From positions 21,237 to 85,236 of the forward strand of contig CALUKH010000005.1 of the NCBI GenBank assembly GCA_944321185.1: a stretch of DNA of 64,000 nt, read 5' to 3'. The stretch comes from an uncultured Alistipes sp. Lineage in GTDB: Bacteria > Bacteroidota > Bacteroidia > Bacteroidales > Rikenellaceae. This document shows positions 55,682-64,000 of the stretch, piece after piece. Numbering within the stretch: the first letter of the stretch is position 1; every line of letters begins with the position of its first letter. A program made the translations under genes and the position numbers. The notes beneath the pieces are model-generated. The model was not told the origin of the DNA, searched no databases, and was given only the letters and a program-made list of their open reading frames with translations.

Positions 55682-56020
55682 AAAATAATTCCAATACGTT
55701 GTTTTCGCAAAAATGCATTTTTTCGCAAAAACCGTGATTTTTTTTCGCGATTCCGGCGAAAACGCCCCATTTTTTCAGGCATATCTCGATTTTTCGAGGC
55801 GTTTTTCGGGAAATCACCTCCAAAATTCAGACAAATTCGAAAGAATAGCATTTTTTGAATTTTTGCCTTTTTCACGCCATTTGGAACAATTATCCACCGA
55901 AATACCTCCAACCAATCGTTTCAATCCGTCCGGACGCTCCTGCCACCCCATACCTTATATTTATATAAATAGGCGGTGATGTTATTTTGTTAACAATTTC
56001 TTGTTACAATTCCCCAATTA
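55682..56020. other. AT-rich non-coding region between glnN and mutA
   Basis: Markedly AT-rich against the GC-rich surroundings, with recurring TTTTCGCAAAAA-like words (near 55703 and 55724), a 14-bp palindrome AAAAATGCATTTTT and several A/T runs that may curve DNA. One TTATCCACC (55890) is a single near-match to a DnaA box. No gene is visible. Confidence 0.6.
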
Positions 56021-56025
56021 TTTCG

Positions 56026-56033
56026 TACCTTTA
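56026..56033 (+). promoter_or_regulatory. Candidate -7 box of mutA-mutB
   Basis: TACCTTTA, one mismatch to TAnnTTTG, 52 bp before the mutA ATG. Confidence 0.45.
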
Positions 56034-56085
56034 CGTGCAATTTGAAACAAAGAGCATAAACACTCATACTAATCTCTAAACAGTT

Positions 56086-57933
56086 ATGGCAAATACCAAA
56101 CGTGAAAAGCTGTTCACCGAATTCCCCCCGGTCCCGACCGAGGTCTGGGAAGCGGCGATCGCAGCCGACCTGAAAGGTGCCGATTACGAGCGTAAACTGG
56201 TATGGCGTACGGGCGAGGGCTTCAATGTCCGCCCCTACTACCGCGCCGAAAACCTCGAAGGCATCCGGTTCCTGGGCTCGCAGGCAGGCGAGTTCCCCTA
56301 CGTGAGAGGTACGCGCGCCAACAACCGCTGGCACGTGCATCAGACCATCGAGGTCAAATGCCCCAAGGAGGCCAACGCCGAAGCGCTCAAACTCCTCAAC
56401 TCGGGCGTCGATTCGCTGGGCTTCGCTATCGCCAAGGAGGACTTCTCGGCCGCTGACCTCGATCAGCTGCTCGCCGAAATCCACATCCCGGCCATCGAAA
56501 TCACCTTCTGCGGCTCGCACACCGGACGCGTCGCCGACCTGGTGATCGACAAGCTCGAAAAGGAGGGCGTGGCAGCCGACGCTCACGTGGCCTTCTGCAT
56601 CGACCCCATCGTCAAGGGTCTCTCCCAGAAGGGCGACTTCTGCTCGCCCAACGGCGAAAAATGCTTCGCCAAAATCAAGTCGCTCATCGATCGCACGCGC
56701 GACTACAAGCACATCCGCATCGTCACCGTCTCGGCCGGCATCTTCGCCAACTCCGGTTCGACGATCGTCGAGGAGCTCGCCTTCGCCCTCTCGGCCGGCA
56801 ACGACTACATGGCCCGTCTGACCGACGCCGGAGTGGATGCCGATACCGCAGCCCGCAAGATCCGCTTCTCGTTCGCCGTGACGTCGAACTACTTCATGGA
56901 GATCGCCAAGTTCCGCGCCGCCCGCATGCTCTGGGCCAACATCGTCAAGGGCTACAACCCCGAAAAGGAGTGCGCCGGCAAGATGATGATCCACGCCCGC
57001 ACGGCCGATTGGAACCAGACGGTCTACGACCCCTATGTCAACATGCTCCGCGGTACGACCGAGGCCATGTCGGCCGCCATCGCCGGCGTTCACTCGCTCG
57101 AAGTCACGCCGTTCGATGCCTCGTTCGAGAATCCGACCGAATTCTCGAAGCGCATCGCCCGCAACGTCGAACTGCTACTCAAGCATGAGGCCCACTTCGA
57201 CCAGGTAGTCGATCCGGCCGGCGGTTCGTACTACGTCGAGAACCTCACCCAGTCGATCGCCAACGAGGCTTGGAAGCTCTTCCTCGAACTCGAGGAGAAG
57301 GGCGGTTACACCGAAGCCTACAAGGCCGGTTACATCAAGGAGCGCATCGAGGCCTCGGCCGCAGCCAAGGACAAGGCCATCGCTACGCGCCGCCAGATCC
57401 TGCTGGGCGCCAACCAGTACCCCAACTTCACCGAAGTTGCCGGCAAGGAGATCACCGAAGAGGCCGTAACGCGTCACATGGCCGAAGGCAACACGCTGGC
57501 TCCCTACCGCGGTGCCATGGCCTTCGAGGCAATGCGTCTGCACGTCGACCGCTCGGGCAAGCAGCCCAAGGCCTTCATGCTCACCTGCGGCAGCCTGGCC
57601 ATGGCCCGTGCCCGCGCCCAGTTCTCGTGCAACTTCTTCGGCTGCGCCGGAATCCGCGTTCAGGACAACACGTTCTTCAAGTCGGTCGAGGAAGGCGTCA
57701 AGGCCGCTCTCGAATCGAAAGCCGAAATCGTCGTAGTCTGCGCTTCGGACGACGACTACGCCGAGGTGGCCCCGAAAGTCAAGGAGCTGCTCGGCGGCAA
57801 GGCCATCCTCGTGGTTGCCGGCGCCCCGGCCTGCATGCCCGAACTGGAGGCCCAGGGCATCACGAACTTCATCAACGTGAAGTCGAATGTCCTCGAAACC
57901 CTGAAGTTTTACCTTAAAGAGATGGGAATCTAA
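56086..57933 (+). CDS. mutA: Methylmalonyl-CoA mutase small subunit
   Basis: 615 residues. It shares the fold of the large subunit (TIM barrel about 50-430, cobalamin-like domain about 480-615), but lacks the DxHxxG motif that binds cobalamin: the region reads [15 protein letters not shown]. The small subunit is structural. With MutB it interconverts succinyl-CoA and methylmalonyl-CoA, the route to propionate in fermentative Bacteroidales. mutB follows after 2 bp, so the genes are coupled. Confidence 0.96.
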   Translation: MANTKREKLFTEFPPVPTEVWEAAIAADLKGADYERKLVWRTGEGFNVRPYYRAENLEGIRFLGSQAGEFPYVRGTRANNRWHVHQTIEVKCPKEANAEALKLLNSGVDSLGFAIAKEDFSAADLDQLLAEIHIPAIEITFCGSHTGRVADLVIDKLEKEGVAADAHVAFCIDPIVKGLSQKGDFCSPNGEKCFAKIKSLIDRTRDYKHIRIVTVSAGIFANSGSTIVEELAFALSAGNDYMARLTDAGVDADTAARKIRFSFAVTSNYFMEIAKFRAARMLWANIVKGYNPEKECAGKMMIHARTADWNQTVYDPYVNMLRGTTEAMSAAIAGVHSLEVTPFDASFENPTEFSKRIARNVELLLKHEAHFDQVVDPAGGSYYVENLTQSIANEAWKLFLELEEKGGYTEAYKAGYIKERIEASAAAKDKAIATRRQILLGANQYPNFTEVAGKEITEEAVTRHMAEGNTLAPYRGAMAFEAMRLHVDRSGKQPKAFMLTCGSLAMARARAQFSCNFFGCAGIRVQDNTFFKSVEEGVKAALESKAEIVVVCASDDDYAEVAPKVKELLGGKAILVVAGAPACMPELEAQGITNFINVKSNVLETLKFYLKEMGI

Positions 57934-57935
57934 CG

Positions 57936-60074
57936 ATGAGAGCTAAATTTTCAGAACTCAAATACGAAGGCGCCCAGCAGAAAAGCTGCTGCGCCTCGAA
58001 AGGCTGCGGTCAGGTAGAACCGTGGCTCACGGCCGAGCGTATTCCCGTCAAGGGAACCTATACGGCCGAAGACCTCGAAGGCATGGAGCATCTGAACTAT
58101 GCCGCCGGTATCGCCCCGTTCCTGCGCGGTCCCTATTCGACGATGTACGTGATGCGTCCGTGGACGATCCGTCAGTACGCCGGATTCTCGACCGCCGAAG
58201 AGTCCAACGCCTTCTACCGCCGCAACCTCGCAGCCGGTCAGAAGGGTCTGTCGGTGGCCTTCGACCTGGCTACCCACCGCGGATATGACGCCGATCACCC
58301 GCGCGTGGTGGGCGACGTCGGCAAGGCCGGTGTGTCGATCTGCTCCGTGGAGGACATGAAGGTCCTCTTCAACGGTATTCCGCTGGACAAGATGTCGGTG
58401 TCGATGACCATGAACGGCGCCGTGCTGCCGATCCTGGCCTTCTACATCGTCACGGGTCTCGAGCAGGGCTGCACGCTCGATCAGCTCTCGGGTACGATCC
58501 AGAACGATATCCTCAAGGAGTTCATGGTGCGCAACACCTATATCTATCCCCCCGAGTTCTCGATGCGAATCATCGCCGACATCTTCGAGTACACGTCGAA
58601 GAACATGCCGAAATTCAACTCGATCTCGATCTCGGGCTACCACATGCAGGAGGCCGGCGCCACGGCCGACATCGAGCTGGCCTACACACTGGCCGACGGT
58701 CTGGAGTATCTGCGCGCCGGTATCAACGCCGGCATGTCGATCGATGCCTTCGCACCGCGTCTGTCGTTCTTCTGGGCTATCGGCATGAACCACTTCATGG
58801 AGATCGCCAAGATGCGCGCCGCACGTATGCTGTGGGCCAAGATCGTCAAGCAGTTCAACCCGAAGAACCCCAAGTCGCTGGCCCTGCGTACCCACTCGCA
58901 GACCTCGGGCTGGTCGCTCACGGAGCAGGATCCGTTCAACAACGTCGCCCGTACGGCCATCGAGGCCATGGGCGCCGCTCTGGGCCACACCCAGTCGCTG
59001 CACACCAACGCTCTGGACGAGGCTATCGCCCTGCCGACCGACTTCTCGGCCCGTATCGCCCGCAACACGCAGATCTACATCCAGGAGGAGACGTCGATCT
59101 GCCGCGAGGTCGATCCGTGGGCAGGTTCGTACTACGTCGAGACGCTGACCAACGAGATCGCTCACAAGGCCTGGGAGCACATCCAGGAGATCGAGAAACT
59201 GGGCGGTATGGCCAAGGCCATCGAGACCGGTATTCCGAAGATGCGTATCGAGGAGGCTTCGGCCCGCAAGCAGGCCCGCATCGACTCCGGCGAGGAGAAG
59301 ATCATCGGTCTGAACGAGTACCGTCTGGAGAAGGAGGCCCCGATCGACATCCTGGCCGTGGACAACACCGCCGTGCGCGAAAGCCAGATCAAGCGTCTGA
59401 AGGAACTGCGCGCTACGCGTGACAACGAAGCCGTGAAGAAGGCGCTGGCCGCCATCACCGAGTGCGTGAAGACCAAGCAGGGCAACCTGCTCGAACTGGC
59501 CGTCGAGGCTGCCAAGGTCCGCGCTACGCTGGGTGAGATCTCCGATGCCTGCGAAGTTGTCGTAGGCCGCTACAAAGCTGTTATCCGTTCCATCTCAGGT
59601 GTTTACTCTTCGGAAGTGAAAAACGACAAGAACTTCGAGCACGCCAAGGAGCTGTGCGCCGAATTTGCCAAGAAAGAGGGCCGTCAGCCGCGTATCATGA
59701 TCGCCAAGCTCGGCCAGGACGGACATGACCGTGGTGCCAAGGTCGTTGCAACGGGTTATGCCGACATCGGCTTCGACGTCGACATGGGTCCGCTGTTCCA
59801 GACCCCGGAGGAGGCCGCCAAACAGGCCGTCGAAAACGACGTTCACGTTGTGGGCGTATCGTCGCTGGCCGCCGGTCACCTCACGCTCGTGCCGCAGATC
59901 ATCGCCGAGCTGAAGAAGTTGGGCCGTGAGGATATCGTCGTCATCGTTGGCGGTGTGATTCCTCACCAGGATTACGATGAGCTTTACCGTGACGGTGCCG
60001 CCGCCATCTTCGGCCCCGGTACGCCGATCGCTACGGCTGCCATCAAGATCCTCGAGATCCTGCTGGGCGAGTAA
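57936..60074 (+). CDS. mutB: Methylmalonyl-CoA mutase large (catalytic) subunit
   Basis: 712 residues. The TIM barrel holds [20 protein letters not shown] (part) and [19 protein letters not shown] (part), and the C-terminal cobalamin domain carries [18 protein letters not shown] with the axial-ligand DxHxxG. This is the B12-dependent subunit that moves the carbonyl-CoA group. The short spacer to mutA and terminator after it define a two-gene operon. Partners such as methylmalonyl-CoA epimerase or decarboxylase are not in the window. Confidence 0.97.
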   Translation: MRAKFSELKYEGAQQKSCCASKGCGQVEPWLTAERIPVKGTYTAEDLEGMEHLNYAAGIAPFLRGPYSTMYVMRPWTIRQYAGFSTAEESNAFYRRNLAAGQKGLSVAFDLATHRGYDADHPRVVGDVGKAGVSICSVEDMKVLFNGIPLDKMSVSMTMNGAVLPILAFYIVTGLEQGCTLDQLSGTIQNDILKEFMVRNTYIYPPEFSMRIIADIFEYTSKNMPKFNSISISGYHMQEAGATADIELAYTLADGLEYLRAGINAGMSIDAFAPRLSFFWAIGMNHFMEIAKMRAARMLWAKIVKQFNPKNPKSLALRTHSQTSGWSLTEQDPFNNVARTAIEAMGAALGHTQSLHTNALDEAIALPTDFSARIARNTQIYIQEETSICREVDPWAGSYYVETLTNEIAHKAWEHIQEIEKLGGMAKAIETGIPKMRIEEASARKQARIDSGEEKIIGLNEYRLEKEAPIDILAVDNTAVRESQIKRLKELRATRDNEAVKKALAAITECVKTKQGNLLELAVEAAKVRATLGEISDACEVVVGRYKAVIRSISGVYSSEVKNDKNFEHAKELCAEFAKKEGRQPRIMIAKLGQDGHDRGAKVVATGYADIGFDVDMGPLFQTPEEAAKQAVENDVHVVGVSSLAAGHLTLVPQIIAELKKLGREDIVVIVGGVIPHQDYDELYRDGAAAIFGPGTPIATAAIKILEILLGE

Positions 60075-60096
60075 TCTGCCCCTGTAAAAGAGTTTC

Positions 60097-60132
60097 CGAT
60101 CCCCTTCGGCCCCACGGCCGGAGGGGATTTTT
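60097..60132 (+). terminator. mutAB terminator
   Basis: ATCCCCTTCGGCC pairs with GGCCGGAGGGGAT (one mismatch) over CCAC, followed by TTTTC. Confidence 0.8.
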
Positions 60133-60148
60133 CATAGAGGGAGGGGCG

Positions 60149-60190
60149 AAAAAGAAAACCGGATACCCCGACCGCGGTCGGAATATCCGG
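60149..60190 (-). terminator. Terminator of the alcohol dehydrogenase gene
   Basis: A 32-bp near-perfect palindrome (60159-60190, centre ACCGCGGT). On the minus strand it is followed by TTTTCTTTTT (60158-60149). Confidence 0.85.
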
Positions 60191-60214
60191 CAAGGATTTT
60201 CTGAACGAAAAAGC

Positions 60215-61357
60215 CTACAGGCAGGCCTCGAGGATGCGGCGGGCCATCGTCCCGTCCACGTTCCGTGCTTCACCGTAGTGGACGCCCGCAGCGTTGAAAC
60301 GGCGCTCGATCTCGGCAATCGTCGCTTCGCCGATACCCTCCTCCGAGAGGTGCGTCGAGAGCCCCAGCGAGCGGAAGAACTCCTCGGTGCGGACCAGCGT
60401 CCGATCGATACGCTCCTCCTCCGAACCGCCCGTGATGCCCCAGATGCGTTCGCCGAACTGCAGCAGTTTGCCGTGCTTCTGATCGCGCAGCACACGCAGC
60501 GTACCGTTGATGACAATGGCCAGCGTGGCACCGTGCGTCAGCCCGTGCAGCGCTGTCAGTTCGTGGCCGATCATATGCGTAGCCCAGTCCTGCGTCACAC
60601 CCATGCGGATCATGTCGTTCAGCGCCAGCGTGGCCGAAAGCATGTATTCGGACATCGTGTCATAGTCACGCTCGTCGGAGAGTGCCTTCGGAGCCGTCTC
60701 GACGACCGTATGAAGAATGCCCTCGGCCCAGCGGTCCATCAGAAGCGACTGCCCCGGCGTAGTCATGTACTGTTCGAGCACATGCACGAACGTATCGGCC
60801 AGACCACAGGCAATCTGACGCTTCGGCAGCGAAAAGAGCGTCTCTGGATCGAGGATCGAGAAGACCGGATAGTTGCTGTAGAAGGCATACTTCTCCTTGG
60901 TTTCGTAGCGCGAAATGACGGCACCGCTGTTCATTTCGGAGCCCGTAGCGGCCATCGTCAGCACGGTGGCCAGCGGCACGGTCTTCGAATAGCTCCCCTT
61001 GAGGACCAGCTCCCAGGCATCACCGTCGTAGAGCAGGCCGGCCGAGATGAGTTTCGTGCCGTCGATCACCGAACCGCCGCCCACGGCCAGCAGGAAATCG
61101 ACCTTCTGCTCCTTGCCCAGAGCAATGGCCTTGCGCAGGGTCTCGATCGAAGGGTTGGCCTCGATGCCCCAGAATTCGACGAAATTGCGGCCCTCGAGGG
61201 CCTTGACAACCTGATCGTAGACCCCGTTACGCTTGACGCTGCCGCCGCCAAAGGTGATCATGATGCGTTTATCGGCCGGGATGAGTTCCGGAAGACGGGC
61301 GATCTGTCCCTTTCCGAAGACCAGTTTGGTCGGATTTTGAAAGATGAAGTTGTTCAT
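60215..61357 (-). CDS. Iron-containing (NADPH-type) alcohol dehydrogenase, YqhD/BdhA-like
   Basis: 380 residues. N-terminal nucleotide domain with FGGGSVKRNG (residues 36-45, the NADPH-type loop) and AVGGGSVIDGTK. The metal ligands are Asp188 and His192 (LADTFVHVLE), His265 (MIGHELTALHG) and His275 (LTHGATLA). It would reduce aldehydes such as butanal or other short-chain or stress aldehydes. Gene neighbours give no pathway hint; it is monocistronic, with its own promoter and terminator. Confidence 0.94.
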   Translation of the reverse strand: MNNFIFQNPTKLVFGKGQIARLPELIPADKRIMITFGGGSVKRNGVYDQVVKALEGRNFVEFWGIEANPSIETLRKAIALGKEQKVDFLLAVGGGSVIDGTKLISAGLLYDGDAWELVLKGSYSKTVPLATVLTMAATGSEMNSGAVISRYETKEKYAFYSNYPVFSILDPETLFSLPKRQIACGLADTFVHVLEQYMTTPGQSLLMDRWAEGILHTVVETAPKALSDERDYDTMSEYMLSATLALNDMIRMGVTQDWATHMIGHELTALHGLTHGATLAIVINGTLRVLRDQKHGKLLQFGERIWGITGGSEEERIDRTLVRTEEFFRSLGLSTHLSEEGIGEATIAEIERRFNAAGVHYGEARNVDGTMARRILEACL

Positions 61358-61379
61358 GACTCAAGAAAATTTGTTGTTA

Positions 61380-61387
61380 CAAAGATA
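61380..61387 (-). promoter_or_regulatory. -7 box of the alcohol dehydrogenase gene
   Basis: TATCTTTG on the minus strand, 22 bp before the ATG. Confidence 0.7.
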
Positions 61388-61473
61388 ACAAATCCGGAAT
61401 AAGAAACACTCCCCAACGTGTAGATTTCAGAAAAAACACGCCACAGAATTTATGCAACCAATGCGAGGCTGTA

Positions 61474-61511
61474 CAAAAAACGGAGAGCGGATCCATAAAT
61501 CCGCTCCCCGT
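61474..61511 (-). terminator. Terminator of the PpiD-like gene
   Basis: On the minus strand ACGGGGAGCGGAT (61511-61499) pairs with ATCCGCTCTCCGT (61492-61480), one mismatch, then TTTTT. Confidence 0.85.
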
Positions 61512-61534
61512 CTATTTTGTCGACGTTCAGACCG

Positions 61535-63565
61535 TTAGAAGTACTTGCCGCGCAGATCCTGAATCTTGGCCATCTGCTGGATGGCCGGCATGACAAACTG
61601 CTGGGCCATACCCTCGGCCATGGCCTGAGCACGAACCTTCTCACCCTCGGTCGTCTGCTTGTCGGCCGTCTGGATGTCCTCCACCTGGAAGACGTAGAGG
61701 CCCGAGAGGCCCTTGACGGGAGCCGACAGCACCCCCTTCTCGGAGGAGGCGATGGCACCGGCCAGACGCGGCTCCAGACCTACGCCGTCGATGTAGAACG
61801 ATGCGAACGAAACATCCGAGAAGTCGCTGACCTCTGAACCGAGGCTGGCAGCCTGATCGGCAAGCGTCGAACCCGAAAGCTCCTTGAGGATGTAGTCGTA
61901 TTTCTTGTCACGCAGTACCTGGGCGCGCACCTGGGCGGCCACCTTCTCCAGCGATGCGTAGTCGTTGTCGTCGATGTCGGTCAGCATGGCAATCACGTAA
62001 TCCTTGCCGACCGTGAAGATCTCCGAAACGTCGCCCTTCTTGGCACCGTAAGCCCAGCGGGCCACGTCGCGCGAATCCTCCAAACCACGGATCGTCCGGT
62101 CGCCCTGCGAAAGCGTAGCCACACGCGGCGTCACGGCAGCCTCCGAAGCCGCATCGGCAAAGGCCTCCGTCGAACCCTTGGCATTGACCATGAACGAACC
62201 GGCCTGATTGTGGATGTCACGGCGCGTAGCGTCCGACGCCTCCACGGGATAGGTGATCGAAGCCACCTGGATATGCTTCGAGGGCTTGTCGGCGCGGTAG
62301 ATCTGCATGAGCTGGATGGCATCGCCCGAAGCGATCTTGACGATATCGCCCGTCTTCACGCCGGCCAGATTCTCGGCGAATTCGCCCGTGAAGGTCGAGA
62401 AGGGCATCACCCCTACCTCACCGCCATTGGCGGCCGTAGCGTCGTAAACCGAGTATTGAGCGGCCGTAGCGGCAAAGTCACCACCGTTGCGCAGCACCGT
62501 CAGCAGGCTGTCGGCCAGCGCATCCTGCGTATAGGGCAGGACGATGTGGCGGATTCCGATCGAGTCGGGAGCCATCTTCACATCCAGCACGCGGGCCATC
62601 GTCCACTCGTTGTTCTTCAGCACGGGACCGTACATCTCGCCGGCCATCAGTGCCTTGGACTCCTCGTCGGAGAGCTGGGCGCCGGTCACGTAGTTTTCGG
62701 CAATGTGGCCGTTGCGGTTGCCGCGCACGAACGACTTGACATCCTCGGCTGCGGCAAACTCCTTGCCCACCTCCGTGGCCTTCTTTTCCAGAGCCAGCAG
62801 GTCGTCGTCCGTGGGTGCGACCTCGAAGACCACATACGACAGCGTCCGCGACGGAAGCTGCTTGAACTGGTCCTTGTGGCTGTTGTAATAGGCCTTCAGA
62901 TCACTCGTCGTGATGTTGAACAGCGAATCGGGAACCGACGAGAATTTCTTGCCGGCCCACTTGCCCGCGAAGGTCTCGTTGGCACTCTTCACACCCTGAG
63001 CCACCTCCAGCGAATTGACGTAGACGCCGCCGCGGATCAGCCCGAAGTATTTCTGCATCTCACGCTCCAGACGGGCCTGTTCGTTGAGCTGCGACCAGAG
63101 CTGCGCAGCCTGCGGGTTGGTCTCGGCCTGGGCCAGGAACTGGCTGATGGCATCCACGTTGTACTGACCCGTACGCGGATCGGCAAAGGCGTTGTAGAAG
63201 GCCTGCGAGGGCTGCTCGCCGCTGGCCATGGCCATGCGCTCGGGCTCCGTCACGCGGATTCCCAGACGCTCGAAGCCCGGCGTGAGCACGTACTTCGAGA
63301 TCAGCGACTGCCATACGGCATTGGCCAGCATGGCCGACTGCTGTTCGTCGCTCTCCTGGATGTTGTTCTGCGTCTTGATCTGCTCGTACTGATCGTAGTA
63401 TTCCGAGTAGTTGATCTTCTCGCCGTCGATCACACCGACACGCGGGTCATTGCCCGAGAAGCCCATCTCGGTTTTCAGAGAGAGGATGAAGGCCAAGAGG
63501 GCGAGGGCGATGATGATCGAAAGCACCACGCCGAACTTGGTACGTAAGGTGTTTAAACTTGCCAT
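61535..63565 (-). CDS. PpiD-like membrane-anchored peptidylprolyl isomerase/chaperone
   Basis: 676 residues. A short cytoplasmic start, one membrane segment (about 12-30, GVVLSIIIALALLAFILSL, part) and a SurA-type N-terminal chaperone domain (about 40-230) are followed by a parvulin-like domain (about 335-430, GIRHIVLPYTQ and GGEVGVMPF) and a second, more degenerate segment. It helps fold outer membrane and secreted proteins in the periplasm. It is downstream of a CorC-like gene, with its own -7 box between them. Confidence 0.93.
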   Translation of the reverse strand: MASLNTLRTKFGVVLSIIIALALLAFILSLKTEMGFSGNDPRVGVIDGEKINYSEYYDQYEQIKTQNNIQESDEQQSAMLANAVWQSLISKYVLTPGFERLGIRVTEPERMAMASGEQPSQAFYNAFADPRTGQYNVDAISQFLAQAETNPQAAQLWSQLNEQARLEREMQKYFGLIRGGVYVNSLEVAQGVKSANETFAGKWAGKKFSSVPDSLFNITTSDLKAYYNSHKDQFKQLPSRTLSYVVFEVAPTDDDLLALEKKATEVGKEFAAAEDVKSFVRGNRNGHIAENYVTGAQLSDEESKALMAGEMYGPVLKNNEWTMARVLDVKMAPDSIGIRHIVLPYTQDALADSLLTVLRNGGDFAATAAQYSVYDATAANGGEVGVMPFSTFTGEFAENLAGVKTGDIVKIASGDAIQLMQIYRADKPSKHIQVASITYPVEASDATRRDIHNQAGSFMVNAKGSTEAFADAASEAAVTPRVATLSQGDRTIRGLEDSRDVARWAYGAKKGDVSEIFTVGKDYVIAMLTDIDDNDYASLEKVAAQVRAQVLRDKKYDYILKELSGSTLADQAASLGSEVSDFSDVSFASFYIDGVGLEPRLAGAIASSEKGVLSAPVKGLSGLYVFQVEDIQTADKQTTEGEKVRAQAMAEGMAQQFVMPAIQQMAKIQDLRGKYF

Positions 63566-63603
63566 ATAAATGTTAATTTTTCGTATTGTTTCGAAAGATC
63601 AGC

Positions 63604-63611
63604 CAAAGGTA
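63604..63611 (-). promoter_or_regulatory. -7 box of the PpiD-like gene
   Basis: TACCTTTG on the minus strand, 38 bp before the ATG at 63565. Confidence 0.65.
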
Positions 63612-63643
63612 GTAAATTATTCGCAAATAGCCACCTGTAGGCG

Positions 63644-64000
<357 letters not shown>

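Noticed and set aside
55569-55911. Short Lys-rich open frames in the glnN leader region
   Set aside because: They translate AT-rich non-coding repeats and have no start signals or family resemblance.
55682-56020. Replication origin in the AT-rich gap
   Set aside because: Only one near-match to a DnaA box and no dnaA or dnaN genes nearby.

Overview
The window is GC-rich (roughly 60%), gene-dense DNA from a member of the Bacteroidetes, most likely an Alistipes-like Bacteroidales. Supporting signs are a SusC/SusD pair, a methylmalonyl-CoA mutase pair (succinate/propionate metabolism), type III glutamine synthetase, a Kdo/lipid A gene set, BlaI/M56 regulation, and many copies of the Bacteroidetes -7 promoter box TAnnTTTG ahead of genes, with A-rich leaders instead of Shine-Dalgarno sites. 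It reads as core chromosome. I saw no rRNA, tRNA, CRISPR array, phage or insertion sequence.

Layout. 1-2920: end of a SusC-type receptor and its SusD lipoprotein. 2990-3757: an orphan LytTR response regulator. 3890-6281 (minus): lpxK-punA-ssb. 6519-9610: M23 lipoprotein, ispD, a PH-like membrane protein, rubredoxin. 9742-11769 (minus): dipeptidyl peptidase III. 11904-13099: panC-panD. 13278-16707: DUF456 protein and an M16 protease. 16819-23889 (minus): rsfS-ftsH-cdsA-psd-permease-riboflavin kinase-ahcY, a large run dominated by membrane biogenesis. 24072-30294: a small lipoprotein, oxyR (minus), trpS, a ClC channel with CBS domains, a PAS protein and a threonine aldolase-like enzyme. 30556-35487 (minus): lon-kdsB-kdsA-kdsD. 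35605-45463: valS, rnhA, an MsbA-like exporter, ileS and a DksA-like protein. 45835-47688: an Omp85-like outer membrane protein. 47846-50028 (minus): a BlaI repressor and M56 sensor, divergent from a GlcNAc-kinase-like gene and murQ (50197-51823). 51830-53176: a helix-hairpin-helix protein and rpsU. 53324-55504 (minus): glnN. 56086-60074: mutA-mutB. 60215-61357 (minus): iron alcohol dehydrogenase. 61535-64000 (minus): a PpiD-like chaperone and the end of a CorC-like protein.

The main theme is the cell envelope: lipid A (lpxK, MsbA-like exporter), Kdo (kdsA, kdsB, kdsD; no kdsC seen), phospholipid synthesis (cdsA, psd), outer membrane proteins, envelope proteases and chaperones (FtsH, M16, PpiD) and peptidoglycan recycling (MurQ, sugar kinase, M23). 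The less explained items are mostly non-coding: an array of palindromes 21 bp apart upstream of blaI; promoter boxes so close to start codons that four mRNAs should be leaderless or nearly so; a promoter and a perfect anti-SD complement inside the AT-rich 3' end of the gene before rpsU; and three kinds of intergenic tandem repeat, two with clear periodicity (26 bp, about 42 bp with G tracts).

All assignments come from reading motifs and gene order by eye. No database search was run.
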